From NCBI RefSeq assembly GCF_000243095.1, contig NZ_AHJE01000094.1:25128-89127 (forward strand): a stretch of 64,000 bases of DNA, written 5' to 3'. Shown here piece after piece: positions 1 to 8,211 of the stretch. The position numbers and the translations under genes were made by a program. Source of the DNA: Cupriavidus basilensis OR16. GTDB lineage: Bacteria > Pseudomonadota > Gammaproteobacteria > Burkholderiales > Burkholderiaceae. Positions within the stretch are counted from its first letter, which is position 1. Every line of letters begins with the position of its first letter. The notes beneath the pieces were generated by a model, which was not told the origin of the DNA, searched no databases, and saw only the letters and a list, made by a program, of their open reading frames with translations.

Positions 1-341
1 CGATGTACGTGGTGGATGCGCGCGACGCAATCCTGCCCGCGCCGGCGTTCCGCATCGAGCCGTTGCCCGCCATGCCCCGCCCGGGCGATGTGATCTGCGC
101 CACCCGCGGGCGCGACAAATACCTGGGCAGTGTCGCCGAGATCGGCTTTGGCACCACGCCCATGCATTGCGACATCGTGGTCGAGGTTGACCCGGCGGCA
201 CGCCTGGTCAAGGCCATCGGCGGCAATGTTCAGCAAGCGGTGTCGATGGAGCTGATCGAGCTCGGTGACTCCGGCATGATCGACAGCATCACCAACTCGC
301 ACATGCCGTGGCTGCTGATCATGCGCAACACGCTGCCTTGA
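1..341 (+). CDS. DUF2272 family protein, C-terminal part
   Basis: This is the 3' end of a gene that begins before the window; the frame is open from the first bases to the TGA ending at 341. The visible 112 residues contain the stretch PRPGDVICATRGRD followed by HCDIVVEVD and GNVQQAV. That arrangement is typical of the C-terminal half of DUF2272 proteins, which resemble NlpC/P60-like folds: a PGD turn, then a conserved His with a following acidic residue. The biochemical role of DUF2272 is not established to my knowledge. The N-terminus and any signal peptide lie outside the window. It is on the same strand as the next gene but separated by about 180 bases, so it is probably a separate transcription unit. 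Family call moderately sure; function unknown. Confidence 0.65.
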   Translation, partial: MYVVDARDAILPAPAFRIEPLPAMPRPGDVICATRGRDKYLGSVAEIGFGTTPMHCDIVVEVDPAARLVKAIGGNVQQAVSMELIELGDSGMIDSITNSHMPWLLIMRNTLP

Positions 342-398
342 GCCTGAGGCGTTGCTGATTGCCTTGCCGTCATGCCGGCGCACGCGGGTAGCCCCGGC

Positions 399-434
399 TT
401 GACCAGTCCTGAAAAATAATTAACATGGTAATTA
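399..434 (+). promoter_or_regulatory. Candidate promoter/operator before the class II aldolase gene
   Basis: TTGACC at 399-404 and TAACAT at 421-426 are separated by 16 bases and could form a sigma70-type promoter. The -10 region lies in an AT-rich island with two copies of the palindrome TAATTA (417-422 and 429-434), six bases apart, which could be an operator for a dimeric regulator. The AT richness stands out against the GC-rich flanks. Both readings are inference from base pattern alone. Confidence 0.35.
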
Positions 435-522
435 ATCGGGCGGCATCCTGGCCCGACCCCACCTGAACCGCATTCCGAGAGCGCGCGCACCGACGCCGCA
501 AGCGACGCGAGAGGAGACCTGC

Positions 523-1287
523 ATGGCTGTTGCCAACTGTCATCCGGCGGAGTGGGAGGCGCGCGTCAAGCTCGCCGCCTGCTACCGCATCTTCGACCGG
601 CTGGGCTGGACCGAGCTGATCTACAACCACATCACCCTGCGCCTGCCGCCGGAGGCTGGTGGCGATGGCAACAATCCTCATTTCCTGATCAATCCCTTCG
701 GCCTGCGCTACGCGGAGGTGACCGCCTCCAACCTGGTGAAGATCGACCTGACCGGGCGGGTCATCGGCGAAAGCCGCTGGCCGGTCAATCCGGCGGGCTT
801 CACCGTGCATGCGGCGATTCACGCCGGCATCCCGGGCGCGCACTGCGTCATGCATACGCACACCACGGCCGGCATGGCGGTCGCCTGTTCGGCGCAAGGC
901 CTGTCGATGAGCAACTTCTACGCGGCGCAACTGTTCGGCAAGGTGGCCTACCATCCGTTTGAAGGCATTACCGTGCACGAGGACGAGGGGCCGCGCCTGG
1001 TGCGCAATATCGGCGACAAGCCCGCCGTGATCTTGCGCAACCATGGCTTGCTGGCCTGGGGCGACAGCATTGCGCGCACCTTTTCCACGCTCTGGTTGCT
1101 CAATCGCGCTTGCGAAATCCAGCTGGCCACGCTGGCCATGGGCGCGGCGCTGCCGGTGCCGGAGGAGATCCAGCGCAAGTGCACGCGCGACTCGCTGCAG
1201 TTCGATCCCAAGTTCGGCGCGGGCGAAGACGTGTTCGCGGCGCTGACCCGTGAAATTGATCGTATCGATGAATCGTATCGTGAATAG
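523..1287 (+). CDS. Class II aldolase/adducin family protein
   Basis: A 254-residue protein with the class II aldolase/adducin fold, a zinc-dependent family that includes L-fuculose-phosphate aldolase and L-ribulose-5-phosphate epimerase. Visible family signatures are YNHITLRLP near residue 43, the metal-binding HTHTTAG around residue 110, and the late histidine in ILRNHGLLAWG around residue 175. The length matches the family. The start ATG at 523 follows GAGAGGAGACCTGC, a good ribosome binding site. The next gene, a ketopantoate reductase-like gene, begins 47 bases after the stop on the same strand, so the two may be co-transcribed and act on related keto or hydroxy acids. Many members of this group act in uncharacterised sugar-acid or aromatic breakdown; the substrate cannot be told from the sequence. 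Confidence 0.85.
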   Translation: MAVANCHPAEWEARVKLAACYRIFDRLGWTELIYNHITLRLPPEAGGDGNNPHFLINPFGLRYAEVTASNLVKIDLTGRVIGESRWPVNPAGFTVHAAIHAGIPGAHCVMHTHTTAGMAVACSAQGLSMSNFYAAQLFGKVAYHPFEGITVHEDEGPRLVRNIGDKPAVILRNHGLLAWGDSIARTFSTLWLLNRACEIQLATLAMGAALPVPEEIQRKCTRDSLQFDPKFGAGEDVFAALTREIDRIDESYRE

Positions 1288-1334
1288 ATGGGCTTGATTC
1301 GTAACAAGAATAAACTAACAGGAACAAGGCAGTC

Positions 1335-2387
1335 ATGACATCCCTATGCATCGTCGGCGCAGGTGCCGTCGGCGGCTTTATCGGCGCGCGGCTCGCCCGT
1401 TCCGGGCAGGCGCTCAATGTACTGGCGCGCGGCCAGACGCTGGAGGCGCTGCGCTCGCAAGGCCTGACCCTGATCGAGGGCGAGCGCAGCGAGACCTTCG
1501 CGGTCAACGCGCAAGGCGATCCCGCAGCGCTAGGTACGCAAGATGTGGTGGTCCTGGCGGTGAAAGCGCCGGCGCTGCCGCAGTTGGCGCAGACTATCGG
1601 ACCGCTGATTGGCCCCGATACCGTGGTGGTGACCGCGATGAACGGCGTGCCATGGTGGTTCTTCGAGCGGCCCGGCCCGCACGCCGGGTTGTCGCTGCGC
1701 ACCGTGGATCCGCAAGGGGTCATTGCACGTGCCATCCCGGCCGCGCAGGTGATCGGATGCGTAGTGCACCTGACCGCCGCCACGCCCGCCCCGGCCACTG
1801 TGCGCCATGGTTTTGGCGCGCGCCTGATCCTGGGCGCCGCGGGTGGTGGTACGGGCATGGCGGCCGGCAGGCTCGAGGCCGTGGCCAGCCTGCTCGCCAG
1901 CGGCGGCCTGGAGGTCGAGCGCAGCGCGGCGATCCAGCAGGACATCTGGTTCAAGCTGTGGGGCAATATGACGATGAACCCGGTCTCCGTGTTGACTGGG
2001 GCCACCTGCGACCGCATCCTCGACGATCCGCTGGTCAATCGTTTCTGCCTGTCGGTCATGGAAGAAGCCAGCAAGATCGGCGCGCTTATCGGTTGCCCGA
2101 TTGTGCAGAGCGGGGAGGAGCGCAGCCAGGTCACGCGCAAGCTGGGTGCCTTCAAGACTTCGATGCTGCAGGATGCCGAGGCCGGGCGGCCGGTGGAGAT
2201 CGATGCGCTGGTGGCAGCGGTGCGCGAAATTGGCAGCGGTGCGCGAAATTGGCGAGCACGTCGGGATCGCGACCCCCAACATCGACGCACTGCTGGGCTT
2301 GGTACGGCTGCATGCGCAGGTGCGCGGGCTTTACTGACCCGGTGTGTCCGGGTAATGGGGTTTTGTATTCTCGCTATCAATCAATGA
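1335..2387 (+). CDS. panE: 2-dehydropantoate 2-reductase-like protein with frameshifted C-terminus
   Basis: An ApbA/PanE-family NADP-dependent reductase. The N-terminal Rossmann motif is VGAGAVGGFIGARLA (residues 6-20), and the C-terminal helical domain carries the conserved FKLWGNMTMNPVSVLTG, holding the catalytic lysine. The family reduces ketopantoate to pantoate for coenzyme A synthesis, but paralogs next to aldolases often serve other keto acids, so the symbol is only a family label. A perfect 19-base tandem duplication (2212-2253) shifts the frame near residue 300, so the encoded protein ends in an unrelated tail at 2387. Removing one copy restores EIGEHVGIATPNIDALLGL and a stop at 2337, giving a normal 327-residue protein. 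The lost part is the last helix region of the second domain, so activity is doubtful unless the duplication is an error. Confidence 0.8.
   Translation: MTSLCIVGAGAVGGFIGARLARSGQALNVLARGQTLEALRSQGLTLIEGERSETFAVNAQGDPAALGTQDVVVLAVKAPALPQLAQTIGPLIGPDTVVVTAMNGVPWWFFERPGPHAGLSLRTVDPQGVIARAIPAAQVIGCVVHLTAATPAPATVRHGFGARLILGAAGGGTGMAAGRLEAVASLLASGGLEVERSAAIQQDIWFKLWGNMTMNPVSVLTGATCDRILDDPLVNRFCLSVMEEASKIGALIGCPIVQSGEERSQVTRKLGAFKTSMLQDAEAGRPVEIDALVAAVREIGSGARNWRARRDRDPQHRRTAGLGTAACAGARALLTRCVRVMGFCILAINQ
2212..2253 (+). repeat. 19-base tandem duplication inside panE
   Basis: The unit GGCAGCGGTGCGCGAAATT occurs at 2213-2231 and again at 2232-2250, with matching TGGC at the outer ends, the layout expected from slippage between TGGC microhomologies. 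Since 19 is not a multiple of three, it shifts the reading frame of the ketopantoate reductase-like gene. Confidence 0.9.
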
Positions 2388-2423
2388 ATCTTATTTATTC
2401 GAGTTTTGATAAATAGCGAGAAT
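2367..2423. repeat. 11-bp perfect inverted repeat in an AT-rich intergenic stretch
   Basis: ATTCTCGCTAT at 2367-2377 is perfectly complementary in reverse to ATAGCGAGAAT at 2413-2423, with 35 AT-rich bases between. It could form a long hairpin after the end of the reductase gene. It might be a weak terminator, a regulatory site, or the remnant of a small mobile palindromic element; the sequence does not decide. The rest of 2388-2553 shows no gene. Confidence 0.5.
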
Positions 2424-2553
2424 GGTTTTGACCTGGATCGCCAATCCTTGGCGCACTGCTCGTTGAGTGTATCGCCTCAAAGGCGCTCAAACTATCCATG
2501 TGAGGAATGTTTATTCTTCACAATCAACGCAATTCATTGTTGGCAGAAATACT

Positions 2554-2576
2554 AAGGGGCCGCCGTGAGGCCCCTT
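2554..2576 (-). terminator. Rho-independent-like terminator after rarD
   Basis: AAGGGGCC (2554-2561) and GGCCCCTT (2569-2576) pair as an 8-bp GC-rich stem with a 7-base loop, immediately after the rarD stop on the minus strand. The T-run is weak on both strands, so efficiency is uncertain. Confidence 0.6.
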
Positions 2577-2578
2577 CT

Positions 2579-3469
2579 TTACCCTTGCGCCGCCAGCTTT
2601 GCCCGCTGCCGCCCCGCCCATATCCCCTCGATCGCATAGACAGCCAGCGATATCCAGATCATCGCGAAGCCGATCTGCTTGCTGGCCGGGAACGGCTCGT
2701 TCCAGAGCCACACGCCCAGCAGCAGCTGCAGCGTCGGGCCGGTGTACTGCAGCAGCCCCAGCAAGGACAGCGGGATGCGCCGCGCTCCGGCCGCGAATAG
2801 CAGCAAGGGGACGGCGGTGACCGGCCCGGCAAGCAGCGCCAGCAACTGCACCCCGCCGTCAACCTCGGTGAAGTCGGCTTGGCCCGTCGCGAACAGGTAA
2901 GCCAGGGCGCTTGCCGCCAGCGGGAACAGCAGCATGGTCTCCAGCGAAAGGCCTTCCAGCGCACCCAGCGTGGCGGTCTTGCGCAGCAGCCCGTAGCCGC
3001 CGAAGGTGGCGGCCAGCGCCAGCGCGATCCATGGCAACTGGCCCGCGGCCACGGTCAGCCAGACCACGCCAGCCGCCGCGAGGGCGATCGAGGCCCACTG
3101 GCCTGGCCGCAGTCGTTCGTGCAGGAACAGCACGCCCAGCAGCACGTTGAACAGCGGATTGATGAAGTAGCCCAGGCTGGCGTCCACCACCCGCCCGTTC
3201 GATACCGACCAGATGTAGAGAAACCAGTTGCCGCTGAGCAGCAGCGCGCTGGCGACAAAGCCGGCCAGCAGGCGTGGATTGGCCCAGACGCCGCGCAGCC
3301 AGCCCCAGTGGCGCCGCCAGGTGAGCACCAGGCCCAGGAACACCAGCGACCACACCATGCGGTGCAGCAGGATCTCCATGGGCGCGATGCCGTGGAGGGA
3401 TTTGATATAGAGCGGCAGCAAGCCCCAGATGATGTAGGCGAGCAGCGCGTAGATGATGCCGGTTTGCAT
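2579..3469 (-). CDS. rarD: RarD-type EamA/DMT family permease
   Basis: A 296-residue inner-membrane protein of the drug/metabolite transporter superfamily. It begins with the hydrophobic segment YALLAYIIWGLLPLYIKSL, followed by EILLHRMVWSLVFLGLVL, the typical RarD start, and contains about ten membrane segments in two EamA repeats. Later signatures include YFINPLFNVLLGVLFLHERL and LLQYTGPTLQLLLGVWLWNEPF. I chose the ATG at 3469 because it gives the normal family length and places the first membrane segment at residue 5; an upstream extension would run through a terminator hairpin. RarD proteins were named from a chloramphenicol-sensitivity phenotype, but the substrate is unknown. It stands alone between two terminators. 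Confidence 0.9.
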   Translation of the reverse strand: MQTGIIYALLAYIIWGLLPLYIKSLHGIAPMEILLHRMVWSLVFLGLVLTWRRHWGWLRGVWANPRLLAGFVASALLLSGNWFLYIWSVSNGRVVDASLGYFINPLFNVLLGVLFLHERLRPGQWASIALAAAGVVWLTVAAGQLPWIALALAATFGGYGLLRKTATLGALEGLSLETMLLFPLAASALAYLFATGQADFTEVDGGVQLLALLAGPVTAVPLLLFAAGARRIPLSLLGLLQYTGPTLQLLLGVWLWNEPFPASKQIGFAMIWISLAVYAIEGIWAGRQRAKLAAQG

Positions 3470-3505
3470 GAAGAGTCCCAATGAATCGGGGGATTCTACC
3501 GGCGT

Positions 3506-3532
3506 AAAAAAGCCCGTGCAGGGCACGGGCTT
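3506..3532 (-). terminator. Terminator after the TRAP binding-protein gene
   Basis: AAGCCCGTG (3510-3518) pairs with CACGGGCTT (3524-3532) across a 5-base loop; the A-run at 3506-3511 gives a T-run on the minus strand. It lies 40 bases past the stop of the minus-strand binding-protein gene. Confidence 0.8.
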
Positions 3533-3572
3533 ATCGCTGGCTTGCGCCAGCTCGCGGGTGGCAGCCGCGCGC

Positions 3573-4706
3573 TTACAGCTTGCGCGCGAAGCTGAACTGC
3601 GAAAACGCTTGTTCGGCCACGTTGAACCACGCCGCTTCATTGTTGCGGAACACGCGCCAGTCGTCGTAGATCTTCTTGAACGACGGGTTCTTGGCGGTTT
3701 CTTCGGCGTAGGCGTCCTGGGTGGCTTTGAAGCACGCTTCCATGATTTCCTTGGAGAACGGACGCAGCTTCACGCCGTTTTCCAGCAGGCGGGCCAGCGC
3801 TTGCGGGTTCACCGCGTCGTACTTGGCCATCATGTTGGTGTGGACCTCGATGGTGGCCGTTTCCAGCGCGCGCTTGTAAAGCGCCGGCAGCTTCTCGTAC
3901 TCGGTTGCCGACGAGTAGAAGGACAGCTGCGCGCTGCCTTCCCACCAGCCCGGGTAGTAGTAGTACGGGGCAACCTTGTAGAAGCCAAGCTTCTCGTCAT
4001 CGTACGGGCCGACCCATTCCGCGGCGTCGATGGTGCCTTTTTCCAGCGCGGGATAGATGTCGCCGCCGGCGATCTGCTGCGGCACCACGCCCAGGCGCGA
4101 CAGCACCACGCCGGCGAAACCGGCGATGCGGTACTTCAGGCCCTGCAGGTCCGCAACCGTCTTGATTTCCTTGCGGAACCAGCCGCCCATCTGCGCGTTG
4201 GTATTGCCGCCCAGGAAGTTGACGACGTTGTATTCCTTGAAGAACTCGCGCATCAGCTTCATGCCGTTGCCCTGCATCATCCAGGCGTTTTGCTGGCGCG
4301 AGGTCAGGCCAAAGGGCACGGTGGTGTCAAAGCACAGCGTCGGGTTCTTGCCGAAGTAGTAGTAGCCGGCGGTGTGGCCGATCTGCACGGTGTTGTTCTG
4401 CACCGCGTCCAGCACCTGCAGGCCCGGCACGAGTTCGCCGGCGGCGAAGACCTTGATGTTGAACTTGCCGTCGGTCAGTTCCTTGACCCTTTGCGACAGC
4501 AGCTCGGCGCCGCCGTAGATGGTGTCCAGGGACTTGGGGAAGCTCGAAGCCAGGCGCCATTCCACGGCCGGATTGCTGCCGATCACGGCCGGTGCGCTGG
4601 CACCGGCGGCGACCGGCGCAGCAGCCTTTTCTTCCTTGCCGCACGCGGCCAGCGCACCCGTGGCGGCCACGGCCGATGCCTTCAACAGAAAGGAACGACG
4701 TTCCAT
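3573..4706 (-). CDS. TRAP transporter DctP-type substrate-binding lipoprotein
   Basis: A 377-residue periplasmic solute-binding protein of the TRAP (DctP/TAXI-like) type, with sequences such as WRLASSFPKSLDTIYGGAE near the mature start and TIDAAEWVGPYDDEKLGF in the C-terminal half, resembling binding proteins for 2-oxo acids and related carboxylates. The N-terminus MERRSFLLKASAVAATGALAAC has a twin-arginine-like start and a lipobox (LAAC), so it is probably a membrane-anchored lipoprotein. The ATG at 4706 follows AAAGAGGAGAAGTC, a strong ribosome binding site. No DctQ/DctM membrane subunits lie nearby, so it is an orphan that must use a permease elsewhere. A terminator follows it. The ligand cannot be read from the sequence; the WVGPYDDE segment suggests an alpha-keto-acid type site. 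Confidence 0.88.
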   Translation of the reverse strand: MERRSFLLKASAVAATGALAACGKEEKAAAPVAAGASAPAVIGSNPAVEWRLASSFPKSLDTIYGGAELLSQRVKELTDGKFNIKVFAAGELVPGLQVLDAVQNNTVQIGHTAGYYYFGKNPTLCFDTTVPFGLTSRQQNAWMMQGNGMKLMREFFKEYNVVNFLGGNTNAQMGGWFRKEIKTVADLQGLKYRIAGFAGVVLSRLGVVPQQIAGGDIYPALEKGTIDAAEWVGPYDDEKLGFYKVAPYYYYPGWWEGSAQLSFYSSATEYEKLPALYKRALETATIEVHTNMMAKYDAVNPQALARLLENGVKLRPFSKEIMEACFKATQDAYAEETAKNPSFKKIYDDWRVFRNNEAAWFNVAEQAFSQFSFARKL

Positions 4707-4830
4707 GACTTCTCCTCTTTTATAGATTTTTAGTGCGGCAGCAGGGGTTGGGCACACCCGCGTCTTGCGTGGGCGTCCCGCTCTGTACCGTGACGCGCAG
4801 GCAACCGGGGTACGACGGCCGCGCAATAAT

Positions 4831-4892
4831 GAGCCTGTTACGAGGACACACCAGGAACGTGGCGTATCCTGGCATGCCTTCGTAACAGGCTC
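4831..4892. repeat. Nested palindrome upstream of the TRAP binding-protein gene
   Basis: GAGCCTGTTACGA (4831-4843) is the exact reverse complement of TCGTAACAGGCTC (4880-4892). Inside it CCAGGA (4851-4856) pairs with TCCTGG (4867-4872). The element could fold as a stem with an inner hairpin, in DNA or in the 5' leader of the minus-strand gene starting at 4706. The rest of 4707-5184 shows no gene. A regulatory role is inference. Confidence 0.5.
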
Positions 4893-5184
4893 GGGGGCCG
4901 GTCCGTACCCGTCGGACTGGCCAGGTGATTATAGCGGTGGCCCTTTCGCCACGGGAGGGCGAGCAAGTCCGGGTTTTCGCTAGGAAAGTGCACATTTCGC
5001 CAGCGCCGCACATCGTCCTGTCATCCCGCTCCGCTCCCATTGGCATGGCTGCGCCGCGACCTGTCAGGCGGCGCAATCGACGTATTCCATATGGTGAGAA
5101 GGACGCTCGGCCGCGGATTTTGTAACCCCGCTTGCTGTCCAATCGGTCGACTGTTAAAAAATCACGCCCTACTGGCCCTGTCCT

Positions 5185-6891
5185 ATGTTGTTTGCCGTTT
5201 CGCCCGCCTCCGGCCGTTCGCCGGCGTTCCGCTCGCGTTGCCTTGCCATTGCCGTGCTGGCCGCCTGGGGACTGAACGCGCGCGCGCAGACCGGAGCTGG
5301 GCCGGGCCTGATAGCAGCCGACGCGCAGGCAGCGCCTGTGGCCATGCAGAGTCCGGCCTCCGCGCCTGAAACCGACCCGCTGGCCACCTTGATCTCGGGC
5401 GGGCCGCAGGCCGCTGACGCGCCTGCCGCGGCTGTGGCGCAGCAAGAGCCCAAAGCCGCCGTTGCCGAGGGGGCTTCATCCAACCCCGCCCTGCCAGAGC
5501 CGCCCCCGCCCGCTACCTGGGCCAATGCCGGCCTGGGCGACGACGGCATCGAACTCGCTGGCCCGCCCGAGCCACCCCTGCCCCCTGAGCCGGTTGTCGC
5601 GCCTCCCCCGCCCGTGGTGTTCTTTCCCAAGCGGCTTGGCGAGTTCGTGGCAGACACGGCGCCGAAGGCCGCCACGCCTTCCGAGGGCGAGGCCGCCGAC
5701 GAGCCGGCGCCGGCCGACGAAAGCTATGCGCTGGTGTCCCAGTTGCCCCCCAGCGATCCTGCCGGCGAACAGGTCTGGCGGCTCGGCTACAGCGGGCGCG
5801 CCGCCTATGACGATCGCACCGCCTCCACCCGAGCCTGTGCTGGCGGTGGCACCTTGTCCACCGGCATCGGCGGCGGCATGGCCTGCCGCAGCACCGGAGA
5901 GGTCAAGGTCAAGGAGTCCTTGTTTTCGCTCGACGGCGGCGCCCAGGTGCAACTGGTGGCGCAGGCCAAGGGGACCGATGCCACCTCGATCAATGGCCGC
6001 CCGGCCGCGGTCGATCCCTACGCCCTGCTGCCGCAGATCTATACCTCGGTCAGTGGCCTGTCGGTGCTTGACGGCGCCACCATGTGGGCCGGCCGGCGCG
6101 AGAACTCGTCCTTCCTGATGTCGTCGGGCCTGCTGCCGCCCACGTCGCCGGCAATGCGTTTCGGCGTGGACAACGCACGCTTTGGCGATATCGCGCTGAA
6201 CTACCAGTACACCGCGCGCAACGACCTGAATGGCGCCAACCTGCCGAGCTATCACTCGCTGCGCACCGCGCCCATCGCCACCAACGAGAAAGGCTCGGTG
6301 CAACTGGGCTATACGCGCGTGGAAGCGCAGCCGCTGATCCAGCAGACCGGCAGTGCGTGGTGGGTGTCGGCCATGCACGAGCAACAGGGCGTGCTCGCCG
6401 GAACCAATCGCTTCGGCATGCAGTTTGGCGAAGGCAGCCGTAACGCGTTGACCGGCTACACCGGCATGGGACCCGCCTTGTCGCGGGTACGCGTGGCCGA
6501 ATCGATGGAGTGGAAGCAACGCTCGGGGCTGGGCCTGGCGGGCTCGGTCGAGTCCAGCCTGCAGTTTGACCGCTCGCCGGTGGGCACGCTGCAATGGATG
6601 GCTACGCGTGTGCGCCCGGCCTATATTGCCAGCGACCAGTTCAAGCTGACCTTCGAGGTAGCGCACGACCAGATATCATCGGGCTTCGGCACCAGCGGAC
6701 AGCGCACGGCGGTGACCGTGGCGCCTACCTTCACGCTCGGCAAGGCGGCTGGCAATGCCAATCTGCGCGCCTTCTACACCTACAGCAAGGCCAGCGACGT
6801 GGATGGCATCGCCTTTGCCTCCCCCGCCGATACCTGGGCTTCGCAGACCTCCGGCTCTATCTTCGGCGTGCAGCTCAATCGCCGCTGGTAG
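5185..6891 (+). CDS. LamB/maltoporin-like outer membrane porin with a long Ala/Pro-rich N-terminal region
   Basis: A 568-residue predicted outer-membrane protein. The N-terminus has a basic start, a hydrophobic core (LAIAVLAAWGLNA) and RAQ, a plausible signal peptidase I site. Residues about 35-185 are rich in Ala, Pro and Glu with no clear fold. From about residue 190 the sequence alternates short aromatic-edged strands and loops, includes LDGATMWAGRRENSSFL, which resembles the TLWAGKR region of maltoporins, and ends in Trp (QLNRRW), as barrel proteins often end in an aromatic residue. Family known role: diffusion of sugars or other small solutes. The Pro-rich linker might reach the peptidoglycan or position the barrel. 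It overlaps the end of the convergent aquaporin gene by 17 bases. Family call moderate; substrate unknown. Confidence 0.65.
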   Translation: MLFAVSPASGRSPAFRSRCLAIAVLAAWGLNARAQTGAGPGLIAADAQAAPVAMQSPASAPETDPLATLISGGPQAADAPAAAVAQQEPKAAVAEGASSNPALPEPPPPATWANAGLGDDGIELAGPPEPPLPPEPVVAPPPPVVFFPKRLGEFVADTAPKAATPSEGEAADEPAPADESYALVSQLPPSDPAGEQVWRLGYSGRAAYDDRTASTRACAGGGTLSTGIGGGMACRSTGEVKVKESLFSLDGGAQVQLVAQAKGTDATSINGRPAAVDPYALLPQIYTSVSGLSVLDGATMWAGRRENSSFLMSSGLLPPTSPAMRFGVDNARFGDIALNYQYTARNDLNGANLPSYHSLRTAPIATNEKGSVQLGYTRVEAQPLIQQTGSAWWVSAMHEQQGVLAGTNRFGMQFGEGSRNALTGYTGMGPALSRVRVAESMEWKQRSGLGLAGSVESSLQFDRSPVGTLQWMATRVRPAYIASDQFKLTFEVAHDQISSGFGTSGQRTAVTVAPTFTLGKAAGNANLRAFYTYSKASDVDGIAFASPADTWASQTSGSIFGVQLNRRW

Positions 6892-7699
6892 GCGCCGTAT
6901 TCGCCGTGGCCGCGGTTCGCCATGGCGTCTTTCGCGTGAACGGCGCACGGCCCGGCAGCGCAGCCGGGGCTCGCAGCAGCCAGTGGAAGACCAGCGTGGC
7001 GCTCAGCCCTCCCGCCATCTGCGCCAGCACGAAGCCCGGCACATCGATGGCGCGAATGCCGGTGAAGGTTGCCGTCAGCGCGCACGCAACGGTGAGCGCC
7101 GGGTTGGCGAATGACGTCGATGCCGTGAACCAGTACCCCGCCGTGATATAGCCCGCCACCGCGAACGGCACAAGCCCGGGCCGGCTGCGCCCGGTGCCGA
7201 TCGCCACGCCGATCAGGCCAAAGGTGGCGACGAACTCGCTCCACCACATCGATGGCCCGGTACGGCTTTGCGCCGACCAGGCCAGCATCGGCTCACCAAA
7301 CATCGCGTGCGCGCAGGCAACCCCTGCGACGGCACCGCCCATCTGCACCAGCCCGTAGCGCCAGGCATCGCGCGCCGGCAGCGCGCCGCGCACCATCGCC
7401 GAGAGCGTGACGACCGGGTTGAAGTGTCCGCCCGAGACCGGTCCCAGCGCGAGCAATAGCGCAATCAGCCCGCCTCCCGTGGCCAGCGAGTTCGCCAGCA
7501 AGGCCAGGGCGACATTGCCGCCGGCCAGCTGCTGCGCGCGAATGCCCGAGCCCACCACCACCGCCACCAGTAGCGCCGTGCCGAGACCCTCCGCAACCAG
7601 GCGCTGGCCAAGCGTGCTCGCAGGTGTAGGTACGCTTGCGCTGCGTGCGTCGGCAGCGTGGACCGGGTCGGTCGTGACATCGGAGGAAGGCGCGTGCAT
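6875..7699 (-). CDS. Aquaporin/MIP family channel
   Basis: A 274-residue membrane protein of the major intrinsic protein family with six membrane spans and the two half-helix motifs, here GHFNPVVTL (NPV instead of the usual first NPA) and FANPALTVA (second NPA). The NPV variant is common in a bacterial branch often found in arsenic-resistance loci, where members conduct metalloids or small neutral solutes; no ars genes are present here, so function is open. The ATG at 7699 gives an N-terminal tail of about 35 residues before the first span (EGLGTALLVAVVVGSG). The C-terminal 20-30 residues overlap the porin gene on the opposite strand by 17 bases, so the two transcripts converge without a visible terminator. 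Confidence 0.88.
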   Translation of the reverse strand: MHAPSSDVTTDPVHAADARSASVPTPASTLGQRLVAEGLGTALLVAVVVGSGIRAQQLAGGNVALALLANSLATGGGLIALLLALGPVSGGHFNPVVTLSAMVRGALPARDAWRYGLVQMGGAVAGVACAHAMFGEPMLAWSAQSRTGPSMWWSEFVATFGLIGVAIGTGRSRPGLVPFAVAGYITAGYWFTASTSFANPALTVACALTATFTGIRAIDVPGFVLAQMAGGLSATLVFHWLLRAPAALPGRAPFTRKTPWRTAATANTAPTSGD

Positions 7700-8167
7700 C
7701 GGGTTTGCAGTGATGGGCGGGAGCGCGCAGTGTTTCGTTTTTCGCCTTCCAGCGTCAATGCACGCCTGGGTTGTTTTGAATGAACCGGTGGTATCGAATG
7801 CGTGGCGGGTCTTGCCGAATCGCCATCTGGATGGCGCGATTGCCTTGCATGGCATCGCGAAATCCGGAGGTCAGGAGCAAATGCAAGAGGCGGATTTTTG
7901 GGGTAATTGGCGCAATGCCGATAATCGCTGGCGCGATGGCACTGGATAGAGAAATTCGTGCCTGAACATTAGGCGGAGACAGGCGAGATTGCAAGGTCTT
8001 GCAGGCGCGCGTCGACGCCACTGCAATGGCGGCGATAAACACCTCCAGGCCGTGTTCCAAGCGGTGACATGCGTACGGGATGAGTGGATGATGCCGTGCC
8101 CCGGCTTCTTCCTGGAGCGCCTCCCTGGGAGGCCTGCAAGGCAGCGATGAATCGGCGGGCACAATGG
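7700..8167. other. Intergenic region without a recognisable gene
   Basis: About 470 bases between the aquaporin start and the tRNA terminator. Several reading frames are open but none shows a family motif, a credible ribosome binding site or codon use like the neighbours. The aquaporin promoter should lie in its first part; I see no clear -35/-10 pair. Confidence 0.5.
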
Positions 8168-8203
8168 AAAAAGCCCAAGACCTTTTCAGATCTTGGGCTT
8201 TTT
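8168..8203. terminator. Strong hairpin terminator after tRNA-Phe
   Basis: GCCCAAGA (8173-8180) pairs with TCTTGGGC (8191-8198) across a 10-base loop, with an A-run before and a T-run (8199-8203) after, so it can work in both directions. It lies just past the 3' end of the minus-strand tRNA gene. Confidence 0.85.
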
Positions 8204-8211
8204 CGTAATGC

